In this document: piece after piece, positions 1 through 6,201 of the stretch
How the letters are laid out: each line of letters starts with the position of its first letter
How positions within the stretch are numbered: position 1 is the first letter of the stretch
From: an uncultured Collinsella sp.
Lineage (GTDB): Bacteria > Actinomycetota > Coriobacteriia > Coriobacteriales > Coriobacteriaceae
NCBI GenBank assembly: GCA_900761995.1
Contig: CAAFEY010000145.1
Coordinates: 1-6,645, forward strand
Length of the DNA: 6,645 nt
Direction of reading: 5' to 3'
Translations under genes and position numbers: made by a program
The notes under the pieces: generated by a model
The model's database searches: none
What the model was told of the DNA's origin: nothing
What the model saw: only the letters and a program-made list of their open reading frames with translations

Positions 1-1749
1 AAGCGCAATGACAAAACCTCTGGAGCCCATTTTGTCGAGCCCGACGTGCGCCGTCGCACGCTGCTCGCACACGGCAGCTGGCGCCGCGTGACACGCCGCA
101 TCGTTGTAGGCGCCGTATGCGCGCTCACGGTAAGTTCGCTGCTCATGCCGAGCGTCTCGCTCGCGGCCGAGTGGGTGGACGTCGGCGGCACCCAATACAA
201 CGCCGGCACCGCGGCGGGCGACGCCGCCGGCACCTGGAGCTGGGACGGCGCCGACGATATGAAGCTCAACGGCTATAACGGCGGCGCAATCGAGGCAGCG
301 GGCAAGCTCAACGTGAGCTACGAGGGCAACAACACCGTCACTAACGACAACGGCCGCGGCATCAAGGTTAAGGATGGCTCGAACGAGAACGCCGAGCTTA
401 ATATTCAGGGCGACGCGTCCAGCACGCTCAACGTGACATCTTCTCGTGACGCCATCACTTCCGTCGGCAACATCAACATCGACGGCGCTGGCACTGTCAA
501 CGCCACGAGCACCGAGCACGATGCCATCGATGCCGGGGGCGATGTCACCATCAAGGGCTCGGGAAACGTTAACGCCACGGGCGATTCGGATGGCATCAGG
601 GCCGACGGCAACATCACGATCGACAACAGCGGAACCGTCACCGCCAAGGCCACCGAGGATCAGGGTATCGATGCTAACGAGAACCTCATCATAAAGGGCG
701 GCGGCAAGGTAGAGGCAAGCTCTATCAAAGACAATGCGATTTGGGCCGACGGCAACATCGAGATCTCGGGTGGCAGCCAGGTCAAGGCAAGCTCCGAGGA
801 AGACGCCGCCATCGACGGTAAAAACAGCCTCACGGTCACGAACGCTTCCCTCAACGCAAGTGGCGTTGGGTATGGCATCTATGTCTACAAGGGCATCACG
901 CTCGATGGCGCGACCGTGACGGTCCGCGCAAGCTCAGATGGCGGGGAAGCCAGCGCACTCTTCACCGATGAGGACGACATCGTCATCAAGAACGGCTCGA
1001 CTGTGGATGCGCTCGCAGAAGGCAGGTTCTCGGTTGCAATCTCCACCAGTAATTTCTACTCCGACGAAGCGGGTGGCCATATCTACATCAGCGACTCCGT
1101 TGTCAAGGCCATAGCCCGCTATGCCGAGACCGGCGGCGACGGCCCCGACCACTACAGTGGAGACCAAAACGACGAAATCATCCCTGAGTCCGAGGGCCTG
1201 AACATCGGCATCTTCGCGCAGACCGAGAAGGGCATCACGCCCGCGACCATCTCGATCGTCCGCAGCAAGGTCACGGCCGAGGGAGACACGGCGGCTATCT
1301 TCGCCCTTGCCATGAGCGCGGACGGCAAGGCGATCGGCACCATCGAAATCAAGGACGCCATCATCCAGACGCCTGCAGGCGGCAAAGTCATTGACTATCG
1401 CAACAAGGAAGAGCTCAGCGACGGCATCGTCTACGAGGCGGGGCAGACCATCGGCACGGGCGATGCCACGATTGACTCCCCCTATGACGCCGCTGTCGCC
1501 AAGAGCACGGTCATCGTGCCTCCCGAGGAGACCAAGCCCGAGGAAAAGCACGGCAAGACCAAGCCCGAGGGTTCCAAGTCCGAGGGCACGAAGACAACCA
1601 AGACCGTTGCAGTTGCAGCCAAGGGAGCCAAGACCGTCGGCAAGCTCGCGGCAACCGGCGACACCTCGAACGCAGCCATCGTGGCAGCCGCCCTTGCGGG
1701 AACAGCCGCCATCGCCGCAGGCGCCCTGGCGAGTCGCAAACGTTCGTAA
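1..1749 (+). CDS. Cell-wall-anchored beta-helix surface protein, 5'-truncated by window edge (paralog 1)
   Basis: The frame is open from base 1 and the real start lies upstream. The first in-window residues, KRNDKTSGAHFVEPDVRRR, align with residues 9 onward of the complete paralog at 2021, so about eight residues are missing. A GTG at 46 is in frame but lies inside this conserved stretch and is probably not the start. The 582 visible residues, numbered from base 1, show in order: an Arg-rich segment with GSWRRVTRR; a hydrophobic signal core (about 34-56) ending SVSLAA before EW; a body rich in Gly, Asn, Asp and Thr with about 24-residue coils (about 150-291); a less regular beta-rich region; a Lys/Glu/Pro linker (about 507-535); and LAATGD at 549-554 with an Ala-rich membrane segment and an RKRS tail. 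The protein is probably exported, sortase-anchored and used for adhesion or glycan binding. The coils resemble carbohydrate-binding parallel beta-helix proteins of the Cthe_2159 type. Export and anchoring are well supported; the ligand is unknown. Confidence 0.9.
   Translation, partial: KRNDKTSGAHFVEPDVRRRTLLAHGSWRRVTRRIVVGAVCALTVSSLLMPSVSLAAEWVDVGGTQYNAGTAAGDAAGTWSWDGADDMKLNGYNGGAIEAAGKLNVSYEGNNTVTNDNGRGIKVKDGSNENAELNIQGDASSTLNVTSSRDAITSVGNINIDGAGTVNATSTEHDAIDAGGDVTIKGSGNVNATGDSDGIRADGNITIDNSGTVTAKATEDQGIDANENLIIKGGGKVEASSIKDNAIWADGNIEISGGSQVKASSEEDAAIDGKNSLTVTNASLNASGVGYGIYVYKGITLDGATVTVRASSDGGEASALFTDEDDIVIKNGSTVDALAEGRFSVAISTSNFYSDEAGGHIYISDSVVKAIARYAETGGDGPDHYSGDQNDEIIPESEGLNIGIFAQTEKGITPATISIVRSKVTAEGDTAAIFALAMSADGKAIGTIEIKDAIIQTPAGGKVIDYRNKEELSDGIVYEAGQTIGTGDATIDSPYDAAVAKSTVIVPPEETKPEEKHGKTKPEGSKSEGTKTTKTVAVAAKGAKTVGKLAATGDTSNAAIVAAALAGTAAIAAGALASRKRS
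448..873 (+). repeat. Six tandem ~24-residue beta-helix coils in paralog 1
   Basis: Six consecutive units of 23-24 residues start at DAITSVGN, DAIDAGGD, DGIRADGN, QGIDANEN, NAIWADGN and AAIDGKNS. The rough consensus is (D/N)-(A/G)-I-x-A-x-G-N-I-x-I-x-G-x-G-x-V-x-A-(S/T)-S, followed by an acidic turn. Alternating hydrophobic residues flanked by Gly/Asn turns fit successive rungs of a parallel beta-helix. The DNA units are about 72 bases but have diverged, so the repeat is clear in protein and weak in nucleotide sequence. Further, less regular coils probably continue on both sides. Confidence 0.75.
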
Positions 1750-1777
1750 ACACTTTTTCGCACAGGACGGGTGGATC

Positions 1778-1828
1778 GCAGCCCTTGCCTTCCCCGTCTA
1801 CTTCTTCGTAGCGTAAGGGCAAGGCTGC
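1778..1828 (+). other. Imperfect inverted repeat (hairpin) after paralog 1
   Basis: GCAGCC (1778-1783) pairs with GGCTGC (1823-1828). After a bulged C, TTGCC (1785-1789) pairs with GGCAA (1818-1822), with two further T-A pairs beyond a second bulge. The loop is about 23 bases. No T-run follows, so this is not itself a terminator. It lies in the 3' untranslated region of paralog 1, 14 bases before the intrinsic terminator. It may protect the transcript's 3' end, or be chance pairing. Confidence 0.4.
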
Positions 1829-1842
1829 AAAAGCTGAACAAT

Positions 1843-1881
1843 AAAGCGCGGAGTCGCCATGCGGCCCCGCGCTTTTCTTTT
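1843..1881 (+). terminator. Intrinsic terminator of paralog 1
   Basis: A perfect 9-bp stem, AAAGCGCGG (1843-1851) with CCGCGCTTT (1867-1875), encloses a 15-base loop and runs into TTTTCTTTT. It lies 94 bases after the stop of the first surface gene. An ATG at 1859 that would extend the next gene upstream falls inside this loop, which argues against that longer start. Confidence 0.85.
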
Positions 1882-1921
1882 AGCGTCGGTCCCTGCGCCG
1901 GCGTGCGGCCTATTTCTCCCC

Positions 1922-1940
1922 CATTTTGGCCATTTTGCCC
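1922..1940. repeat. Short direct repeat CCATTTTGG / CCATTTTGC upstream of paralog 2
   Basis: Two adjacent copies of CCATTTTG(G/C) (1922-1930 and 1930-1938, sharing one base) lie about 80-100 bases before the start of the second surface gene, in the only T-rich patch of this spacer. The 9-base spacing places them almost one helical turn apart, which would suit a regulator site. No convincing -35/-10 pair was found nearby. A TATAGG at 1993-1998 lacks a partner. Confidence 0.3.
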
Positions 1941-2020
1941 TCCAAACGGCACTACCGCCGGCAACATCCAGCAGATACGCTGAACCTAGCCGTATAGGCC
2001 CTATGAGAACGGGAGCAACC

Positions 2021-3811
2021 ATGGCAGCCTTGTTCACGACCCCCAAACGCAATGACACTACCGCCGGAACCCATGTTGCCGAACCCGACGTTCGCCGTCG
2101 CATAGGACTCGCGCACGGCAGCTGGCGCCGCGTGACGCGCCGCATCGTCGTAGGCGCCGTGTGCGCGCTCACGGTGAGCTCGCTGCTCATGCCGAGCGTC
2201 TCGCTCGCGGCGGAATGGGTCAAGGTCGGCGAAACCAAATACAACGCCGGCACTGCGGCGGGCGACGAGACCGGCACCTGGTCGTGGGACGGCGCCGACG
2301 ACTTGAAGCTCAACAACTATAACGGCGGCGAGATCCAGGCCGCAGGCAAGCTCAACGTGAATTACTCGGGAAACAACATCGTCACTGCCGACTGGATCGA
2401 AGGCATCAAGGCTTCTCATGGCAAGAATGAGAACGCCGAGCTCAATATCCAAGGCGACGCGGGCAGCACGCTCAGCGTGACATCTACTGAGGACGCTATC
2501 CTCTCCACGGGTAATATCAACATCGACGGAGCCGGATCCGTCAACGCCACGAGCGCTGGGTTTGATGCCATCGACGCCGAGGGCGATCTCGCTATCAAAG
2601 GTTCGGGCAACGTCAACGCCACGGGCGTATCGGATGGCATCAGGGCAAACGGCAATATCACGATTGACGACAGCGGGGCCGTCACCGCCAGGGCTACCAA
2701 GGACAAGGGTATCGGAACCGACAAGAACCTCACCATCAAGGGTGGCGGCACAGTCGAGGCAAGCTCAGCCGATGGTGAGGCCATTTGGAGCGGCGGCAAC
2801 ATCAATATCTCGGACGGCAGCCAGGTCAAGGCGAGCTCCGAGAAAGACGCCGCCGTCGAGGCCAAGGGCAGCCTCGCAGCCACAAACGCCTCCCTCAACG
2901 CAAACGGTGTTGAATATGGCGTCTATGCCCACAAGGGCATCACACTCGATCATGCAAACGTGACAGTCCGCGCAAGTAAAGGCAGATACGGTGACGCCAT
3001 TGCCCTCTTCACCTACCAAGACGATATCGTCGTCAAGAACGGCTCCACCGTGGACGCGTTTGCGGAAGGCGAGGTTTCGGCTGCATTCTCCACCAGAAAC
3101 GATCGACCCAACGAGGAGGGTGGCCACATCTACATCAGCGACTCCGTTGTCAAGGCCATAGCCCGCTATGTCGAGAACGGCGACGGCCCCATCCCCTACA
3201 GCGAAAACCAAGATGGTGAGACGAGCCCCGAGCCCCAAGGCGAGAACATCGGCATCATCGCCCAGACCAGCGAGGGCGTCACACCCGCAGTCATCTCGAT
3301 CATCCGCAGCAAGGTAACGGCCGAAGGAGATACAGCGGCAATCTTTGCCCGTGCCATGAGCGCTGACGGCAAGACAATCGGCACCATCAAGATTGAGAAC
3401 GCCGCCATCCAGACGCCCGAAGGCGGCAAGGTCATTGACTATCGCAAGCTCCGTGACGGCATCTACGAGGCAGGCCAAGCCATCGGCACGGGCGACGCTG
3501 TGATCGACTCCCCCTATAACGAAGCTGTCGCCAAGAGCATGGTCATCGCACCTCCCGAGGTAGCCAAGCCGGAAGACCCCAAGCCCGACGAGACCAAGCC
3601 CGCAGAAAGCAAGCCCGCGGAGTCCAAGCAGAACCCCAAGCCTGAGGGCTCAAAGCCGACCAAGGCCGTTGCGGCTTCAATCACGAAAGCCAAGACTACC
3701 GGCGTGCTCGCGGCAACCGGCGACACCTCGGGTGCGGCCATCGTGGCAACCGTCCTTGCGGGAACAGCCGCTATCGCCGCAGGCACCATGGCGAGCCGCA
3801 AGCGCTCTTAG
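2021..3811 (+). CDS. Cell-wall-anchored beta-helix surface protein, complete (paralog 2)
   Basis: The start ATG at 2021 follows GGGAG (2011-2015) by five bases. The longer reading from 1859 begins inside a terminator loop, and an in-frame ATG at 2003 lacks a clear ribosome site. The 596-residue product shows: an Arg-rich leader (RRRIGLAHGSWRRVTRR, 25-41); a hydrophobic signal core (42-64, likely cleaved near SLAA/E65); a conserved EWVKVGETKYNAG start to the mature protein; about six 24-residue beta-helix coils (158-299); further irregular coils with HIYISDSVVKAIARY (369-383); a Lys/Pro/Glu linker with repeated KPAES (about 512-548); and LAATGD (563-568) with an Ala-rich membrane segment and an RKRS tail. 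It is full-length in architecture with no frameshift, and closely parallels paralog 1. Likely roles are adhesion or polysaccharide binding at the cell surface, in the manner of Cthe_2159-type carbohydrate-binding beta-helix proteins. The ligand is inferred only. The partner sortase is not in the window; LAxTG signals are typical of class E sortases. Confidence 0.93.
   Translation: MAALFTTPKRNDTTAGTHVAEPDVRRRIGLAHGSWRRVTRRIVVGAVCALTVSSLLMPSVSLAAEWVKVGETKYNAGTAAGDETGTWSWDGADDLKLNNYNGGEIQAAGKLNVNYSGNNIVTADWIEGIKASHGKNENAELNIQGDAGSTLSVTSTEDAILSTGNINIDGAGSVNATSAGFDAIDAEGDLAIKGSGNVNATGVSDGIRANGNITIDDSGAVTARATKDKGIGTDKNLTIKGGGTVEASSADGEAIWSGGNINISDGSQVKASSEKDAAVEAKGSLAATNASLNANGVEYGVYAHKGITLDHANVTVRASKGRYGDAIALFTYQDDIVVKNGSTVDAFAEGEVSAAFSTRNDRPNEEGGHIYISDSVVKAIARYVENGDGPIPYSENQDGETSPEPQGENIGIIAQTSEGVTPAVISIIRSKVTAEGDTAAIFARAMSADGKTIGTIKIENAAIQTPEGGKVIDYRKLRDGIYEAGQAIGTGDAVIDSPYNEAVAKSMVIAPPEVAKPEDPKPDETKPAESKPAESKQNPKPEGSKPTKAVAASITKAKTTGVLAATGDTSGAAIVATVLAGTAAIAAGTMASRKRS
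2492..2917 (+). repeat. Six tandem ~24-residue beta-helix coils in paralog 2
   Basis: Units begin at DAILSTGN, DAIDAEGD, DGIRANGN, KGIGTDKN, EAIWSGGN and AAVEAKGS. They match paralog 1's units one for one in order and in length (24, 23, 24, 24, 24, 23 residues). Corresponding units of the two proteins resemble each other more than neighbouring units within one protein do. The coil array was therefore already established before the whole gene duplicated. Confidence 0.75.
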
Positions 3812-3868
3812 ACGCCTCTGCGCACATGGCAGCTCCCGCGAAGGCCCCGAGTCCCAGCACCGTTTAAC

Positions 3869-3906
3869 AACGCCACCGCCGAGCTCCCCTCCGGCGGTGG
3901 CGTTTT
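3869..3906 (+). terminator. Intrinsic terminator of paralog 2
   Basis: A perfect 12-bp GC-rich stem, AACGCCACCGCC (3869-3880) with GGCGGTGGCGTT (3893-3904), has a 12-base loop and ends in TTTT. It lies 58 bases after the stop of the second surface gene and separates it from the esterase gene. The stem differs in sequence from the terminator of paralog 1, so the duplication did not carry the terminator along, or it has since been replaced. Confidence 0.88.
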
Positions 3907-3971
3907 CCATATGCGTCCGCAGGGTATGCACGAGATTGTCTTTGGTCTAGCCCAACCTGCATGAGCCGGCG

Positions 3972-3980
3972 TGCGACAAT
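3972..3980 (+). promoter_or_regulatory. Candidate extended -10 promoter of the esterase gene
   Basis: TGCGACAAT fits an extended -10 (TGn followed by GACAAT, four of six to TATAAT) 38 bases before the ATG at 4019. No good -35 sits 16-19 bases upstream, as tolerated for extended -10 promoters. The ACAATGG core is shared with the candidate -10 of the permease gene. Transcription starting near 3987 would exclude the in-frame GTG at 3971 as a start. Confidence 0.45.
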
Positions 3981-4018
3981 GGGGGCCGTCGATATCACAA
4001 CGCCGAGAGAAGCCCGTC

Positions 4019-4684
4019 ATGGAAGCGCATCAAAAGCAGATAACCGTTCATGCACAGTATGCCGAAAGCGCACCAGTCATCTATCTTCCCGTGGTCATGG
4101 GCGACGGCACGGAGGTTTATGAACGCTGCCGAGAGCTCAACTGCCCGCCCTTCACGCTTGTCGGCATTGGCAGCCTCAACTGGAATCGCGAGCTGAGCCC
4201 CTGGGGATGCGACGGAACCGTGCGCGATGCCGAGCCCTTTGGTGGACAGGCCGCTGGTTTTCTTGACGAGTTGTTGAAGCAGATAATCCCAGAAGCCGAA
4301 TCATCGCTCCCGCAACCGCCCACCTGGCGCGGCGTTGCCGGCTACTCGTTGGCGGGTCTTTTTGCACTGTGGGCACTTTGGCAAACAGATGTCTTTGAGC
4401 GCGCGGCGAGTGCATCGGGGTCGCTGTGGTTCCCCGGCTTTATCGACTACGCGCGCGAGCGCACGATGACAGCTACGCCCGACGCCGTCTATCTGTCACT
4501 CGGCAAAAAGGAAACCAAGACGCCCAACCGCATGATGCGGCACGTACTCGACGATACGCGCGCGATGGAAGAGCTGTTTATCGAGCGTGACATTCCAACA
4601 ACGCTGGAGCTCAACCCCGGCAATCACTTTACCCAAACTGACCTGCGCATGGCACGCGGCATCCACTGGATACTGACGCATTAA
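4019..4684 (+). CDS. Alpha/beta-hydrolase of the putative esterase (Fes/esterase D-like) family
   Basis: The ATG at 4019 gives 221 residues, with a weak purine-rich ribosome site (AGAGAAG, 4006-4012). An in-frame GTG at 3971 would add 16 residues but overlaps the likely -10 box. The nucleophile elbow GYSLAG (108-113) supplies Ser110. The PGNHF motif near the C-terminus gives a catalytic His203, followed by a helix ending HWIL. A Glu in LGKKETKTPN (E165) sits where the acid of the triad is expected. SASGSLWFPGF (131-141) matches the strand after the elbow in esterase-family hydrolases. There is no signal peptide, membrane segment or N-terminal enterochelin-esterase domain, so it is a compact cytoplasmic enzyme, short for the family (usually about 240-300 residues). 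The substrate is unknown: an ester or acylated small molecule, with siderophore-ester cleavage only one option. It stands alone between two terminators and converges on the permease gene. Confidence 0.85.
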   Translation: MEAHQKQITVHAQYAESAPVIYLPVVMGDGTEVYERCRELNCPPFTLVGIGSLNWNRELSPWGCDGTVRDAEPFGGQAAGFLDELLKQIIPEAESSLPQPPTWRGVAGYSLAGLFALWALWQTDVFERAASASGSLWFPGFIDYARERTMTATPDAVYLSLGKKETKTPNRMMRHVLDDTRAMEELFIERDIPTTLELNPGNHFTQTDLRMARGIHWILTH

Positions 4685-4726
4685 AAATGGCATCCACGCG
4701 TACATACGCATGGACGCCATTTTTAA
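4681..4726. terminator. Shared bidirectional terminator between esterase and permease genes
   Basis: TTAAAAATGGC (4681-4691) pairs with GCCATTTTTAA (4716-4726) over 11 bp. The stem continues inward with TCCA/TGGA and GCGT/ACGC, interrupted by two single mismatches, to a 4-base loop. Because the stem is bounded by A5 and T5 tracts, it gives a T-run on either strand. It overlaps the stop codon of the esterase gene (4682-4684) and ends 18 bases before the permease stop, so it serves both convergent genes. Confidence 0.9.
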
Positions 4727-4744
4727 TTTGGCTGAACGCAGCTG

Positions 4745-6079
4745 CTATTCAGCAGTCTCCTCAAGCTCGGAAGTATCGAACTCAAAGTCGTTACCGGGCA
4801 GGATGGCGTTGAGCACAATGCCCACCAGCGAGCCCACGGCAAGGCCCGAAAGCGAAATCGTCACGCCGCCCAGCTCCAGCACAATGGCGCCGGTGGTACT
4901 GTAGGCAATGCCGAGCGAAAGCACGAGCACCAGAGCCGCCACCAGCACGTTGCGGTTGTTCTGGAAATCAACCTGGTTCTCGATGAGGTTACGTACACCA
5001 ACGGCGCTGATCATGCCGTAGAGCACGAGCGACACACCGCCGATAACGCACGCCGGCATGGCGGCAATCACCGCAGCAAACTTGGGGCAGAACGAAAGCA
5101 CAATGGCACAGCAGGCGGCAATGCGAATCACGCGCGGGTCGAACACGCGCGTCAGGGCAAGCACACCGGTGTTCTCACCATACGTCGTATTGGCAGGGGC
5201 GCCAAAGAGCGATGCCAAGATAGTCGCCAGGCAATCGCCGAGCAGGGTACGGTGCAGACCGGGATCGGCAATGTAATTGCGTTCGCAGGTAGAGCCAATG
5301 GCGGAAATATCTCCAATGTGCTCAATCATGGTCGCAAAGGCCAGTGGCATGATGGTGATAATGGCCGTCGTGGCAAGACTGCTATCGAACTGCGGTCCAA
5401 AGAGCGCGAACACGGTGTTGTCCCACACGACAGGTAGACCGACCCACGGCGCGGCGGCAACCCCCGAAAAATCAACCTTGCCCAGCACCGCCGCAACGGC
5501 ATAGCTCACCACAACGCCCAGCAGAATCGGCACGATCTTGACCATGCCGCGGCCCCAAATGTTGCAGATGATGATCACGGCAACGGCAATAGCAGCAACA
5601 AACCAGTTGGTCTGGCAGTTGGCGATAGCAGAGCTTGCCAAGATCAGGCCGATGGAAATGACGATGGGACCGGTCACCACCGGCGGGAAGAAGCGCATGA
5701 CGCGCTTGGCGCCAAAGGCGCGGAACAGCGCTGCCAGCACCGGATAGAGCAGGCCGGCGCAGGCAACGCCCAGACAAGCGTAGGGCAAAAGCTCGGCCTC
5801 GCCGTTGGGTGCAATGGCGGCATAACCCGCGATAAAGGCAAACGACGAGCCCAGGAACGCGGGCACCTTACCGCGCGATAGAAAATGAAACAGCAGTGTG
5901 CCGATGCCGGCGAACAGAAGCGTCGTCGAAACGGAAAGGCCGGTGAGCACGGGCACGAGCACCGTGGCTCCGAACATCGCAAACATGTGTTGCAAACCCA
6001 ACACGAACATGCGCGGGCGGCCGAGCGACGATGCATCGTAGATGGCATCGGTGACGGCGGGCGTCGAGGATTGGGACAT
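4745..6079 (-). CDS. uraA: NCS2-family nucleobase permease, uracil permease (UraA/PyrP) type
   Basis: A polytopic inner-membrane protein of 444 residues that imports a nucleobase, most likely uracil, coupled to protons. The start at 6079 (MSQSSTPAVT) follows AAAGGA by five bases; a longer frame from 6253 would be a non-hydrophobic extension lacking such a site. The length suits the family (E. coli UraA is 429 residues). Family marks are LQHMFAMFGATVLVPVLTG near the N-terminus (29-47), GSSFAFI (77-83), the EHIGD motif (Glu253) and the GAPANTTYGENTGV motif (Glu302). The two Glu correspond to the uracil-contacting Glu241 and Glu290 of E. coli UraA. Asp257 lies where E. coli UraA has His245. Membrane segments fill most of the chain, about 14 as in this fold, with a short acidic tail (DTSELEETAE). 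Xanthine-type specificity cannot be fully excluded, but QHMFAMFGATVLVP and EHIGD favour uracil. It has its own candidate promoter. Confidence 0.93.
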   Translation of the reverse strand: MSQSSTPAVTDAIYDASSLGRPRMFVLGLQHMFAMFGATVLVPVLTGLSVSTTLLFAGIGTLLFHFLSRGKVPAFLGSSFAFIAGYAAIAPNGEAELLPYACLGVACAGLLYPVLAALFRAFGAKRVMRFFPPVVTGPIVISIGLILASSAIANCQTNWFVAAIAVAVIIICNIWGRGMVKIVPILLGVVVSYAVAAVLGKVDFSGVAAAPWVGLPVVWDNTVFALFGPQFDSSLATTAIITIMPLAFATMIEHIGDISAIGSTCERNYIADPGLHRTLLGDCLATILASLFGAPANTTYGENTGVLALTRVFDPRVIRIAACCAIVLSFCPKFAAVIAAMPACVIGGVSLVLYGMISAVGVRNLIENQVDFQNNRNVLVAALVLVLSLGIAYSTTGAIVLELGGVTISLSGLAVGSLVGIVLNAILPGNDFEFDTSELEETAE

Positions 6080-6084
6080 GGAAG

Positions 6085-6090
6085 TCCTTT
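6085..6090 (-). promoter_or_regulatory. Ribosome binding site of the permease gene
   Basis: Read on the minus strand this is AAAGGA, five bases before the ATG at 6079. It is the best Shine-Dalgarno match in the leader and decides the start of the permease in favour of 6079. Confidence 0.75.
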
Positions 6091-6148
6091 CGAATGGAAG
6101 GGCGATCAGGCATATCGGATAACCTGCCCGAACGATACGATCCGAACC

Positions 6149-6154
6149 ATTGTA
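6149..6154 (-). promoter_or_regulatory. Candidate -10 box of the permease gene
   Basis: On the minus strand this reads TACAAT (five of six to TATAAT) followed by GG, in the 122-base gap between the methionine-synthase-like gene and the permease. Transcription would start near 6142, giving a leader of about 63 bases. The -35 region 16-18 bases upstream is poor. The same ACAATGG core occurs before the esterase gene. A read-through transcript from the upstream gene is also possible, as no terminator is visible between them. Confidence 0.5.
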
Positions 6155-6201
6155 CGCGATATGCAGTACCTCGCACGCGCCGCCACCTGCAAACGCTAGC
6201 G

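Noticed and set aside
60..120. Tat signal suggested by the paired arginines WRRVTRR
   Set aside because: The S/T-R-R-x-F-L-K pattern is absent and the hydrophobic core is typical of Sec export. The arginines are better described as a conserved Arg-rich leader.
112..150. Possible lipoprotein signal around the Cys in VGAVCALTV
   Set aside because: Residues before the Cys (G-A-V) do not fit a lipobox, the Cys is in the middle of the hydrophobic core, and the proteins carry a sortase signal instead.
1859..2020. N-terminal extension of the second surface protein from an ATG at 1859
   Set aside because: The ATG lies in the loop of the terminator after paralog 1. The extra residues have no counterpart in paralog 1, and a ribosome site sits before 2021.
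2765..3478. Long open frame on the minus strand inside paralog 2 (and a matching one at 934-1551 in paralog 1)
   Set aside because: Both are antisense to well-supported coding sequence. Their mutual similarity follows from the similarity of the sense genes, and GC-rich codons leave the opposite frames open. They have no ribosome site or family features.
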